Translations under genes and position numbers: made by a program
Shown: positions 43,816-54,168 of the stretch, one piece after another
Position numbering within the stretch: position 1 is the stretch's first letter
Layout: the number at the start of each line of letters is the position of its first letter
From: Marsupella aquatica
Taxonomy: Eukaryota > Marchantiophyta
Assembly (NCBI GenBank): GCA_973895155.1
Contig: OZ316897.1
Span: 6,076,001-6,140,000 of the forward strand
DNA length: 64,000 nt
Direction of reading: 5' to 3'
The notes under the pieces: generated by a model
The model's database searches: none
The model's input: only the letters and a program-made list of their open reading frames with translations
Told to the model about the DNA's origin: nothing

Positions 43816-45335
43816 ATGCCTCGAGTATCTGATCGCCAGAAGCACTTGAGACTGGTGAAGCAAAAAGTGCAATTAAACATCATGTTGCATAGCTCTGGGA
43901 GCGATTCCGATGGTGGAAGTAGTGACAGCTCTTTGAGGTCACTCGAGCGCTTTGATTGCATCAACCCTCCTCAGTATTCCAGCAGCAGTGGGTCAGGAGC
44001 GAATGTGGATGATTCCTCTGACTCTGACGAAGAAGATGATTGTGAAGAGGCACAAAATGTAGCTGACTTTTCTGAGCTTTATTTTTTGATGTATAACACT
44101 CGCTACTTAGTTCCTCGTCACATAAGTGTAAAGTCAAATGAGTTTGCAACACAGTTTTTTCACAACTTGCCTGATCGATTGTTTAGACAAATGACAAGGA
44201 TGGACAAGAGGTCCTTTTTCCACCTCCTCGAATTGATAGAGCCTCACCCAATCTTCAAGAATGAGTCTAGACATTTGCAAACACCTATTGTGAGGCAGCT
44301 GGCTGTCTGTCTCGACCGTCTTGGGCATGATGGCAATGGTGCTTGCCTGAATCACCTTATCCCAACCTGGGGCGTCAGCAGTGGAACTTTGGTGCATTTC
44401 TCAAAGCGGTGCTTTCTTGCACTTGAGGATGCACTGAAAGACCAGATTCAATGGCCAACAAGGAGGGACCGTGTAGAGATCCTGGAAGCATTTGGCAAAC
44501 TTGGCTTTCGTGGATGTTTGGGCCTCATAGATGGATCACTCTTACCACTGACTCAGCGACCACACCACCATGGAGAGTGCTACTATGATCGAAAATGCAG
44601 GTATTCCGTGAATGTTCAAGTCATTTGTGACCACAGACGGAAGATTCTCTTCATGTTCACAGGTAAGTACTTCCACTTTGTTATTACATGTATTATTAAT
44701 TAGGACTTCGGGTTTAGAAGGTTGTAGCGTAAATTGTGCTCTGTATTTGTTTTGCAGGAATGCCTGGTTCCTGCTCCGACCTCACATGTTTGAGGAAATC
44801 ACCCCTGTGGGGTTATTGCTCTGGTGTTGGAAGTACCCACATTTTTGAAGAAGACCAATACTTGCTTGGGGATTCTGGTTATCAAGCGTTGCCTCATCTT
44901 GTTTGTGCTTTTAAGAGGGCAGACCTTGTGTCTGACAAAGAAGACTTCAATACATGTGTTGCTAAAGCTCGTGTCACAAATGAACATTGCATTGGGGTTT
45001 TAAAATCTTGTTGGCATTCTTTGAAAGAAGTCAGAGTTCAGCTAAATGAAAAGAAGGATAGTGCATGGATGGTGAGATGGGTCACGGTTTGTGGAAAACT
45101 CCACAACTATGTCTTGAGCCAAAATGATGAATGGACCAGTAGTGACGACGCAGAAATTGACATTACAACAGAGGAAGGTCCACAAGCAGAAGCAGAACCA
45201 GAGGGGAGGGGTCCAGACCCTCAACACGTTTCTAGGCGTGGAGTTACTGCTGTGGGCAATGCTCTGCTAGTGAGGGTCATGGATGAGGCTCTCAAACTTC
45301 ATTGTAGACCTGGGGGTTTTTTGTTCTCTGAATGA
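43816..45335 (+). CDS. Harbinger DDE transposase
   Basis: Exons 43816-44662 and 44758-45335 join across a 95-bp intron (ACAG|GTAAGT ... TTTGCAG|GA), giving 474 residues. The start MPRVSDRQKHL follows a CTCCAG acceptor-like site. An acidic Ser-rich N-terminus precedes a helical region (LPDRLFRQMTRMDKRSFFHLLELI). The catalytic triad of DDE_Tnp_4 is D239 (GLIDGSLLPL), D321 (LLGDSGYQ) and E358 (VTNEHCIGVLK), with 36 residues between D and E. RYSVNVQVICDHRRK is the usual conserved block after the first Asp. The frame is intact. Confidence 0.85.
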
Positions 45336-46137
45336 GGTATGGGGAAGACATACTGCGACCTTTATACCCTCCAATACTTGGTTCATTATGGAAGTGGTGC
45401 CCCTGTTTTGTTACATGATATGTTGTAACAATGTGAATTTCTGACTGTTCGAGCCTTCTGGCCTTGTGCAGGTTGAGCCCGGTTGTGCCTGAATGGTATT
45501 TGAAGTTTACTTAGGACCATTCAGTTCCCAACATTCTGTTTAGGAGTATTCATATTTCATATACAGATAGGGCAGCACAGACCTATGCATACTAGACAGA
45601 TATATAAGACCTCCCACTTCAATCCAGGTTAGGATATAGTTTGTCATACAAGTTTTGATGGTTCTCGCCAGTGTTCAGCTGTGAGCAAAGACATGGAGTA
45701 TTTAATAAAGGGCCTTCATGCAAGTAGCATTTTTGCCAACATTTATCAGAGAGCACTGATTGTACCATGAATGGACTCGCATTTGGCTTCTAGTGTCTGC
45801 ATTTGGGGACAGCCGATTGTTGAAGTACTTTGTGAATAAACTCAATGTCAATTGAGGCACATCATACAAAGGTGTACAGGACAGCACACAGAGTATGGCA
45901 AAGTTCAAGTAGTCAACTTAATGCAACAGCGCAAGGTACAATGAATGTGAATGCTTCACATTAATGAGCAAAATTGCACAGGCGCCTTCAAAATTGGCAT
46001 TGGTCTGGAATTAAAGTAGCCTGTGCTACTAACACGAACTCTACATTCGAGGCCTAATGCTGATTACTATTCATAGACTACATTGGCATAATCTATGCCC
46101 AAACTGCATCTCAGCCTCACCCAATCTTCAGTTCTTC
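45336..46137. other. convergent intergenic region of Harbinger
   Basis: 3' regions of the two convergent genes. Nothing else seen. Confidence 0.4.
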
Positions 46138-47507
46138 CTACAACACATCTCCAGTGTCACGAGTGTTGGTTGCAGTTGGATCTCCAGGAATTAAACTCAT
46201 CAGGTCTCTGATCTCTTCTCGACTCCTATTGGACTTTAAAAGTTCAGTTAACATGAAGTTGGCCTGTTGGGTTTGCAGCATAGCCAATTGGTGTAAATGG
46301 TCCGCTCTAGCCCGTTTCTCATCTGCTCTTCTTTGGATGCGATCTCTCTTCAGGGTCTGAAGTGCTACAATCTCCCTGGCCTCTCGCCTATCAGCAAGTT
46401 CTTCAGTTCTCCACTTATCCTTCACTATAATCATATGTTGCCGATATGAGTTCTTCTCTACTATCTTGTCTGCATATAATTCAGCCAAATTAGGCCTTGA
46501 AGTTGCTTGCGAATTGGCAGGCCTCTTACCCGGTCTCCTTGAGGCAGAAGTGTTCCATTGTGCAGTGGGATTTGGAACAGGACCACCATCCGACCCTGGA
46601 ATTTCCGAATTGGCTGTTGGCACTGCAGGTGGCTGTTCAGTGGTTTGCTCTGATTGGCATGGCCCAAAGGCAGCTGGGTGAGCCTCTTCAGTGGCCTGGC
46701 TAATGTCCGGTTCTGGTCGTGAGTGCAGATGTTCAGACTCAACCTCAAAAGCCGATGTGAAATCAAATTGGGAATCAGGCTCTCCTGCACAATAAAGGCA
46801 TCCATTTTTACGCCATTGTAAATGACACGCTTCATGCTCATCAGGAAATACCCAAAACAACAACATTCTTGGACAGTAAACATACCTATATGCTCATCAT
46901 TTTCGGCAGATTCATCCTCATCATCGGATGGGTGGATGTAAAGCTCAGGCACTCCCGGTAAGCCTGCTGTTCCCGTGCTTGGAGGTTGAACATTGGCACG
47001 CTCTCCATATAGAGCATGCATACGATCAAAGTGAGGGCAGATCTTTTCAAGCTTATCCTCCAGTGTGATTCCCGCACGTAGCTCTCCCAAGGTCACCCCT
47101 GCACCTGAATCAGATTTAATTGCCAAGGCCTCCTTGTATTTCTTTACGTAATGATTGAATCGTTTCCCCAAGTTCTCCCCTGTGGTTACAAATCGCGGAA
47201 ATCCGTTGGAGTGTAAGATCACTAACATCAGCTTGAAGAAAGTCTTTTTGTTGGGATGTCTTACCCCAACTGCCAGACGACGACTTGACCCATTCAGCAT
47301 AGCAAAATTATCAGGATCTTCAAGCCATTCGACGATCTTAAGCAGATGCTCTGGCCTGAGTTTCTGATTGTCTCCACACTGGTTCTGATGCGCGGATGGG
47401 GGCGCCATCGTTTCCTGAGCTGAAGTTTGTTGTGAATCAGGAACAAGGAATGGCGACTGCGATGTTCCAATTTGGCCACCCTCAGCACATGACTGACGAT
47501 TGTCCAT
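46138..47507 (-). CDS. Harbinger Myb/SANT-like accessory protein
   Basis: Exons 47507-46886 and 46784-46138 join across a 101-bp GT-AG intron, giving about 422 residues. Start MDNRQSCAEGG. Residues ~50-150 hold a Myb/SANT-like trihelix domain (LLKIVEWLEDPDNFAMLNG, KRFNHYVKKYKEALA). An acidic linker (PSDDEDESAENDEH) and a Pro/Thr-rich stretch follow, then a basic coiled coil at the C-terminus (ELADRREAREIVALQTLKRD). In PIF/Harbinger elements this second protein brings the transposase to the nucleus and the element ends. The frame is intact. Confidence 0.75.
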
Positions 47508-47890
47508 GATGCGCGCCCACGTTAAGAAGAAGACGAGAATCAAAATTGCGTCACAATTTGGTTGGCAAACTGAGAGGGGGAACATGCGATTTGAAACTGG
47601 CAAAAACGAGTTCAAAAACGAGACTGGCAAAAACGAGTTCAAAAACGAGACTGGAAAAAACGGCGCAGTTCAAAAGAGCCCTCTGTATTGACAGGCCTCG
47701 GTCGGCAGTTTAGGGGAGTCTTAACCCAAGGTACGCTACCCACACCTGCGGCCGCAGCACCACTCAATTTTAAGTACCCCCTGGACACTGTGCCCGACAC
47801 TCGTGACGCGGCCTGACTTTCGGTAACCCCTTTTTGCCGTCGGACGTCCGAAATGCTCTTTAAATAACTTAATTTTGAGACGCCCTAGTA

Positions 47891-48436
47891 TGCCGAGAAG
47901 ACCGTGACCGTTACCAAGGTGGCAAAGAAGGCCGCGGCTCCCAATTGCTAAATTTGAATGATCCTCCAGCAAAGCACTGTGCTCTATCTAATAATCGAAG
48001 CTTCTAAGTTGTTCCTTCGTTTTGGACTCGCAACCGTCGGTCAGTGGTGATACAATAAGCACTACGTAGTAAGCTTATACCGTGTTTTTCTGTTCCTGTA
48101 AGAGCCACCCTTCCCGCGTTGACAAGCGTCGAACGGTCTGCCGGTGGCAGGGAAGGAGCCTCAGACAGAGTAATTGTAGTCCTTCGGATTGAGCCCCATC
48201 TACGGTCATTAGTAAAGCCCAGAGGAACTCAAAACTAACAAGGAGACTGCGGACCCATATCTTTTGCATATGTTTGAAAGGTTAATGAAGAATGAAGCTC
48301 ATAATTGGTATACTCTATCCCTCACTCCTGTGTACAAGGCACTTAACCAAACTTACAAAATGCTTTTAGGAAAGAGTTTAGAAAAGCAGGAGCTACGTCT
48401 ATTGTGTGTCTATTGTGTTAGCTTGACTTCAGAATT
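47891..48436. other. unassigned
   Basis: No gene recognised. The last part (about 48260-48436) may be the beginning of the gag-like remnant that follows. Confidence 0.3.
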
Positions 48437-48600
48437 TGCGTGAGGAAGAGGGACAAGTTGAGAACTTATTCTCAGAATATTAGAAAGTTAATTCTTAAAC
48501 TTAGACCCCTCCCCTGTGATGAAATGCAAACTGAGTATTTTATAGGAGGATTGCCTAGAGAAATGAATAGATATGTTAGAAGGCACACCCTGCTAATTTA
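48437..48600 (+). pseudogene. LTR-retrotransposon gag fragment
   Basis: One frame reads KLILKLRPLPCDEMQTEYF then IGGLPREMNRYVRRHTL, the usual end of a Retrotrans_gag domain. The upstream part is frameshifted. Only this piece is recognisable. Confidence 0.45.
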
Positions 48601-49664
48601 GGAGCAGCCAGTGGCAAAAGAATTTGAGGATACTGAAATGTCGAGGTACACAACTTCATCAGTCACTGATTTCAGATCGCCCCCGAAACTCAGCGACGCC
48701 GCCGACATGGACTTGATTCACACTCGCAGTCAACCCTATGTCGGCGTCCACTCCGACATTGTTTTGGGTTGTGCAGTTCGGACAATTTGTAATGTCGGCT
48801 ACCTCTCTGACCATCTTGGTGCCCTCTCTGACCATCTTGGCGCCCTCTCTGAGATATCCTTGGAGTGTTGTGTCCATCTCGGCTGAGCTCGCCAAGATGA
48901 AAACATATTGAGGCTGCTATATGGTGAATGCACATTTCAGATTTTGTCTTATTCAGATTTTTATGTCAGTATTTTCATTTCAATCTGCCTTATCAAGGGG
49001 CAGCCTTTGTATTCTATACATTTATAATTAATTTTTAGACCCCTTTAGTTTTAGGTATTCTAGAGTGTTTTGAACTTATTTTTGCAACCCCCTCTCATAG
49101 TATGTGTTTTCTTAGAGATGAAACCAAAGGCTCCACCACCACCACGAGTGAGAGAAATGATGTTGAAGAACATGAATGCATAGCCTCTTAAGTTCTCCTC
49201 ATGTTTTTCTTTCCTAGGTTTATGGTTTTTATTGAAAGGAGTGTCATTCATAAGGCACCCTGAGTTAAGTGCACACATCGTAGCATCGTTTGACTGTACC
49301 TTTTCTTGGTCACTATGCTTTTTTTGGCAGAAACTTTACTTATATAACAGCACTTCTATGCTCTCATATTTTATTTACTTTCAGATCACTACAAGACAAA
49401 AAATAAAGCATGTTTCAGGATGAGCATGCTATATTGAGCAACGTGTACAACATAGCATATCAAATAGGAGCCACATTAAGAACATTTGGATGACACACTT
49501 TTATTAAGCTTTGTACAGTTACAACAATGTTGTCTATCTCAATTTTCTGAACTAAATTCCACTAGGCTACGTCTCCATCTTCCATCTCTACAGGCTAATT
49601 GTCAGGCAGACAAGGTCCACAACAATCTTTTTCTGCATGATGTCTATAAGTGCAGGTTCAAAGG
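48601..49664. other. unassigned; short inverted and tandem repeats near 48690-48880
   Basis: Repeats of CTCTCTGACCATCTTGG(T/C)GCC and GCCGCCGACAT / ATGTCGGCGTC resemble the hairpin units at 50165-50890. No gene seen. Confidence 0.35.
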
Positions 49665-50052
49665 TCAGTACGCCGCCTCGAGAAATACGCTCATGTAGAT
49701 AAAGATATGTACACCGCAATTGTAATCATCCCCTTGTGTTATCTCAATAAATGCATGGCCATTCTAATGGACATAACAAGGGACGACCCCGCAAGATGGA
49801 GAGGTCCGAAAGATATTGAGCTATATTCAACACTTTTGCGCCATCCTGTACTTTGGGCACAAGCGGATCAAGTAAATGTAGTTGCCGCAAGGCAGTATCA
49901 ACCACAACTAGTACCCAGTGTTTTGGCCGGTAGACGGGGATTAAAATGTACTCGTGGTCCCACATTTTAATGCCCTGCCAATATGCCAACGCTGCGTTGA
50001 AGTTATATTCCAGACTTGTCATCACTTGGTAAAAATGTGTTGGCAATAACAT
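49665..50052 (-). pseudogene. Ulp1-type cysteine protease fragment, frameshifted
   Basis: Minus strand. YILIPVYRPKHWVLVVVD carries the catalytic His, LLDPL the Asp. After a +1 shift near 49755, EITQGDDYNCGVHIFIYM carries the Gln-Cys of the C48 (Ulp1/SENP) active site. The stop is at 49665. Ulp1-like proteases are commonly carried by MULE and related transposons. Possible upstream exon: 50965-51210. Confidence 0.55.
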
Positions 50053-50164
50053 GGTCTTGGGTAAATCAAGGGTTTGTGCTCATCATTCCAGTAAAGCAAC
50101 GTAAGCATTGATGACATCGCAAATGAGCCATTTTTTTGGCCTCAAGCATTTTAAATGTGCCCTT

Positions 50165-50660
50165 GTCAATCGACGGATCTCAGAGAGGCCAACCTTGATG
50201 ACTCTTCTATCGATGAATCTTGGAGAGGGCAGCCAAGATTGACTCTTCAATCAACGGATCTCGGAGAGGCCAACCGAGATGACTATTCCTGAGATGGATC
50301 TCGGAGAGGCCAGCCGAGATGACTCTTTCATCAATGGATCTTGGAGAGGCCAGCCAAGATGACTCTTTGATTGACGGATCTCGGAGAGGCCAGCCAAGAT
50401 TGACTCTTCCTGAGACAGACAGATCTTGGAGAGGCCAGCTGAGATGACTATTCTTGAGACGGATCTTGGAGAGGCCAGCCAAGATTGACTATTCTTGAGA
50501 TAGATCTCGGAGAGGCCAGACAAGATTGACTCTTCTTGAGATGGATCTTGGAGAGGCCAGCCAAGATGACTCTTCCTTAGACGGATCTCGGAGAGGCCAA
50601 CCGAGATGACTCTTCCTGAGACAGATCTTAGAGAGGTCAGTCGGGTACTCAACAATGTCA
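50165..50660. repeat. hairpin-forming minisatellite (about 12 units of ~40 bp)
   Basis: Each unit contains GATCTCGGAGAGGCCAGCCGAGATGAC or a variant. The 7-base arms ATCTYGG and CCRAGAT flank a loop containing AGAGGCCA. Arms change together in most units (CTCGG with CCGAG, CTTGG with CCAAG). Confidence 0.8.
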
Positions 50661-50694
50661 GCCGCAATGGACTTGTCATTGCATGTAGAGGAAT

Positions 50695-50895
50695 GAATCT
50701 TGGCGAGGTCCGCCAACATGCATCTCAAGTTAGGACTTGCCCTTGCTTGTAGAGGAGGCCAAACGCTATGCATGTTGGCGGGGTCCACCAACATGCATCT
50801 CAAGTTAGCACTTGCCTTGCTTGTAGAGGAGGCCAATGCTATGAATGTCAGCAAGGTCAGCCGACATGCATTCATCTCGGTGAGGCCGCTGACTT
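50695..50895. repeat. second hairpin repeat array (~80-bp units)
   Basis: Units contain TTGGCGAGGTCCGCCAA, ATGTTGGCGGGGTCCACCAACAT and ATGTCAGCAAGGTCAGCCGACAT, each an inverted repeat around a GGTC loop, separated by CTCAAGTTAG(G/C)ACTTGCC. Confidence 0.7.
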
Positions 50896-50964
50896 GTATT
50901 TCTCTACTGTCAACCATTGCGATGAGCAAGCAGATATGAAATGAACAACATCAAACGCCAGAAA

Positions 50965-51210
50965 ACTTACATGTTGTTGGGAATACTGCCAGCTTTTTCT
51001 TCTTGCACTTTTCTGAATTGGCTTTTGAACGGACCACCAATACCTCTTCCTCCTCCGGGGAGAGCACTCCAACCAGTTCTGCCAGTTGGTCTTGTGCACA
51101 AGTTTTGAAGTGCCGACAGGATTTAGTCCCAAACACCATCCGCCCGTAGTTCTCACCTGCCTTGAATATTGCCCCAAATTGTGCGGTGAAAGTGAGGATA
51201 TTGCCCCGCT
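50965..51210 (-). other. possible exon upstream of the Ulp1-like fragment
   Basis: Open minus-strand segment reading AQFGAIFKAGENYGRMVFG, then DQLAELVGVLSPEEEE and CKKKKLAVFPTT, ending at a good donor (ACAT|GTAAGT). Domain unknown. It may belong with the protease fragment, with the minisatellites in an intron or later insertion between them. Confidence 0.35.
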
Positions 51211-51359
51211 ATGTTGTATATTTGATGTTACATTGGAGCGTTGCTGGTGTGACGCCACCAGCACAGCTGGTAATGAGTAATACAGCTTAATCCGTGTTAA
51301 GCACGTATGAAGTAGACATAGGAATTCATAGTTATTAGTATAACGACACAAACTTAGCT

Positions 51360-51769
51360 AGTCAAGATGCTTAGGATAGGTTTAGTAATAATGGGAATGG
51401 GAGTTCACACTCGGGCTGGCGGCACAGCACCTGACATACTACCGGATTAGGAGCGCGTTATGGCTGTCAATCTCGGCCGTATAACTATGCCGATAGCCAA
51501 TCTTTGGCACGCTCTGACCCGGACTGGAGGAGTGATCGATAAGCCTTGAGCATGATAAGCTCGGCCTATCACAGGCCAGAGGGGCAAATTGGTCAACGCA
51601 CAGTAGGGGTATAAAAGGAAGGCTCTTCCCCGTCTTAGGCTACCAGTTCTCTCCTGGCGCAAGCTTTGAGCTTGCCCCCTTCTTGCACTTAGTAATTTAG
51701 CCAGCCCTTAACACCTTGCCATATGTCTGTCATGGTTATGTCCCGTTCTGCTATTTGCTATTGGTATCA
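51360..51769 (+). repeat. LTR-like leader with TATA box and initiator-Met primer site
   Basis: A TATAAAA box at 51610-51616 and TGGTATCA at 51762-51769, the start of the classical initiator-Met primer-binding site. The preceding sequence would be the end of an LTR, but no partner LTR was found in the window. Confidence 0.4.
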
Positions 51770-52764
51770 ATTCCTAGGCATCTTGCGACCTCACTTGCCA
51801 AACACAACCTGCGAAAGTATGAAGCCAAAAGGCATTACAAACGGCTTATCCATTTGAACGGGCGCTCTTATTACAACAACGACCTCAACCTTCCGTTTGA
51901 GAGCAAGTACTGTCGAGACAAAGAGATTTCTGAGTTTTTCTTTGAGGGAATCAAGTACATGGGTTTTGGAGGAGCCCTCCTCCAACTCCCGGACAAAGTT
52001 TTCAAGATCCTTGGCACGGTGGACTTACAACGTCATCACTTTGATGACATACCCGCCAAGGTACAGGCCTTCCTCGACTGTTGGTTTGGCAATAGTCCAA
52101 ACCCGGGAGGACCTTCATCAATTGCAGCATCGCTTGGCTTCCCATCTGGAACTCTGGGTCCCACGGCACCTCCTCCAGCAACACCTACGGCCAACTCACC
52201 AGTGTGAGGACAGGCGCAAACACCGCCCCGAGCACCCTCAAGGCGCTCTCCACCACCGGTCGCACCCCCCTCTTGGATGCGATCTGTGGTAACGCGGTCA
52301 ACTTGAGCTTGGAAGACAAGGAGGCCCCTTCCCTTGTCCATAATCCACCGGGTACTCATCAACACGTGGTAGGTACCTTTCCACTGCACCAGCAAGCCCA
52401 AACCTGGGAGGCAGCCCCGGTGGACAATACCGTGACGGTTGCAGCCCCAGCACCAGTATGAACAGTGGTAGCAATACCGACCCCATCGGAGAAAGAAGAC
52501 GGGGAGATGTCCCCCTCAACAAGCCATCCAAGGAACCATTTTTGGGGTAAGAAGAGGAAGGAGCCAGCCTCAGTATCCGGCTTACCCATGGCCACCGTTG
52601 CAGTGGCCAAATTGACCATGCATCCAATTGGGGAGAATGTCCAAAAAAACATTCTCCACCCAAAGCATGCATGTTACCTAAAGACCCGAAGGTTCAAGCA
52701 CCTCACCACCCTCCCTTGGAACACTTGCAAGTATTACGGGCAAGATATGACGGAGTTCATCTAG
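51770..52764 (+). pseudogene. decayed retrotransposon-like coding region, unknown
   Basis: Open first to 52207 (SLAKHNLRKYEAKRHYKRL, SKYCRDKEISEFFFEGIKYM), then in other frames through Pro/Thr-rich sequence to about 52764. It follows the LTR-like leader, so it is probably gag-like. No named domain is visible. Confidence 0.35.
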
Positions 52765-52861
52765 AACTTTGACGAGGCCCGTCAACAGACCCATGCGCAC
52801 GGACAAGTAATGTCCCTGAACGAGGCACGGCTTAAACTCATCTTTGGCCTCCAGCTCTGGT

Positions 52862-53880
52862 AGAGAGTATCAAAACTCCAAAACCAAAGACTAAGGTGGC
52901 TCTAGAGCCATGGGATCCTAAAGATTATGTGAAGGATGCAAAGTATTTCCATGTCACATTTGGTCTTCCAAATGAAGGTGTTAATCCTCATAAGATCAAA
53001 GACATTTCCAAGGAGCAATTGGCTGAAGTGTTTGGAGAAAGACAGGAATGGGTATAAGTTGAGTCTCTGTGTGGGCCTCCCAATTGAGGAGGTTTTGCAG
53101 CTATCCCAAGTCGTGGATGGTTATGATGCACCAGTGAATGGATTCTTGTCTTTCACTTTCATCAAAGGGGCATATGCAGAAATGATCCAAAGGAAAAAGG
53201 TGGACTGGTGTGTGTATGCGGTGTCAAAGCTGAAGGGGCAAATTGCCCAGTGGGAGCGAGATGGCAAGGGTAAGCCAAATGGACCTCCTTGCATTAGGAG
53301 GTTGCGTCTGTATTTGCCACCAGTGCCTCAGGAATTTAGTGAAGATACTCAGAATCGGGTTAGGAAAAAGATTTGTATCAAGCATCAAGCACCAGGGGAC
53401 AAAGCTCATCCGGGGACAGCTGATTCAGGAGCGGATTTTGGTAGCAAGGGAAGCGCATACGAGAGCGCACATCCCAAACCATTGGAGGCTGCCCTTTCTG
53501 CCCCCGCAACAACAGCCTATTTCTCCTGTTGTCCCTATATTGCCAAGATGTCTTTTGCTTGCTATTCTGGATGGGCAAATAGTCACAATCAAATGCAGTC
53601 TTAGAGACACCCATGAGAGCATCAGTAAGATTTTGAAGACTGTGCAAGACTTGGAGGCAGCAAACTAGGAGGATCATCCAAGACTCAGCTCTGATCTGGT
53701 GGACCAACTTCAGAAACTACAGCAAGAATTGCAAGATGTGAGAATCAAAGTGAAGGCCGCAGACACCTTGTATGATGACATATCAACAGAAATAGAGCTT
53801 GAGGAGCTCAAGGGAGAGAAAGTTGAGGAGGTACAATGTCAGACCACATACCTGTCCCTGTGTCCATCAAACTATTTGTA
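52862..53880 (+). pseudogene. gag-like gene, frameshifted
   Basis: Successive frames read DPKDYVKDAKYFHVTFGLP, then IEEVLQLSQVVDGYDAPVNG and KGAYAEMIQRKKVDWC, then HESISKILKTVQDLEAAN and a coiled coil (LVDQLQKLQQELQDVRIKV). The overall plan (globular region followed by a coiled coil) resembles the gag-like gene at 60439-62110. Non-functional. Confidence 0.35.
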
Positions 53881-53986
53881 GGCTGGATATATATGTTTAG
53901 TTGAGATGTTGGATTCAATTTAGCAGGACGAGGCATTGATGCATTGACGATGAGCTGCAAATAATGTTGTTGTGTGCATATCGTTT

Positions 53987-54009
53987 TTTTGGGGGGGGGG
54001 GGGTGGGGG
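53987..54009. repeat. poly-G tract
   Basis: T6 followed by 13 G, T and 6 G. Possible G-quadruplex or assembly weak point, adjacent to the LINE-A tail. Confidence 0.7.
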
Positions 54010-54168
54010 GCAGGAAAGCTATGTTGTTATGGTAATGGTATTGGTAATGGTAATGGTAATGTATTATAAGCTCCGGGACCATGAAAGTCAAAGGAGCTGC
54101 CACAAAAAGTAAAGTACAATGCAATCAAAGAAAAGAGCAACCAAAAGAGATTGCTCAAACGAGGACAA

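Larger units (their letters stand above)
41962..47885. mobile_element. PIF/Harbinger transposon with three genes
   Basis: Terminal inverted repeats GGGCGTCTCAAAATTAA at 41962-41978 and its complement at 47869-47885, flanked by TAGTA on both sides (41957-41961 and 47886-47890). Contents: an RPA-like OB-fold protein gene, a DDE transposase gene with one intron (plus strand), and a convergent Myb/SANT-like gene with one intron (minus strand). All three frames look intact, so the element may be autonomous. Confidence 0.9.
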
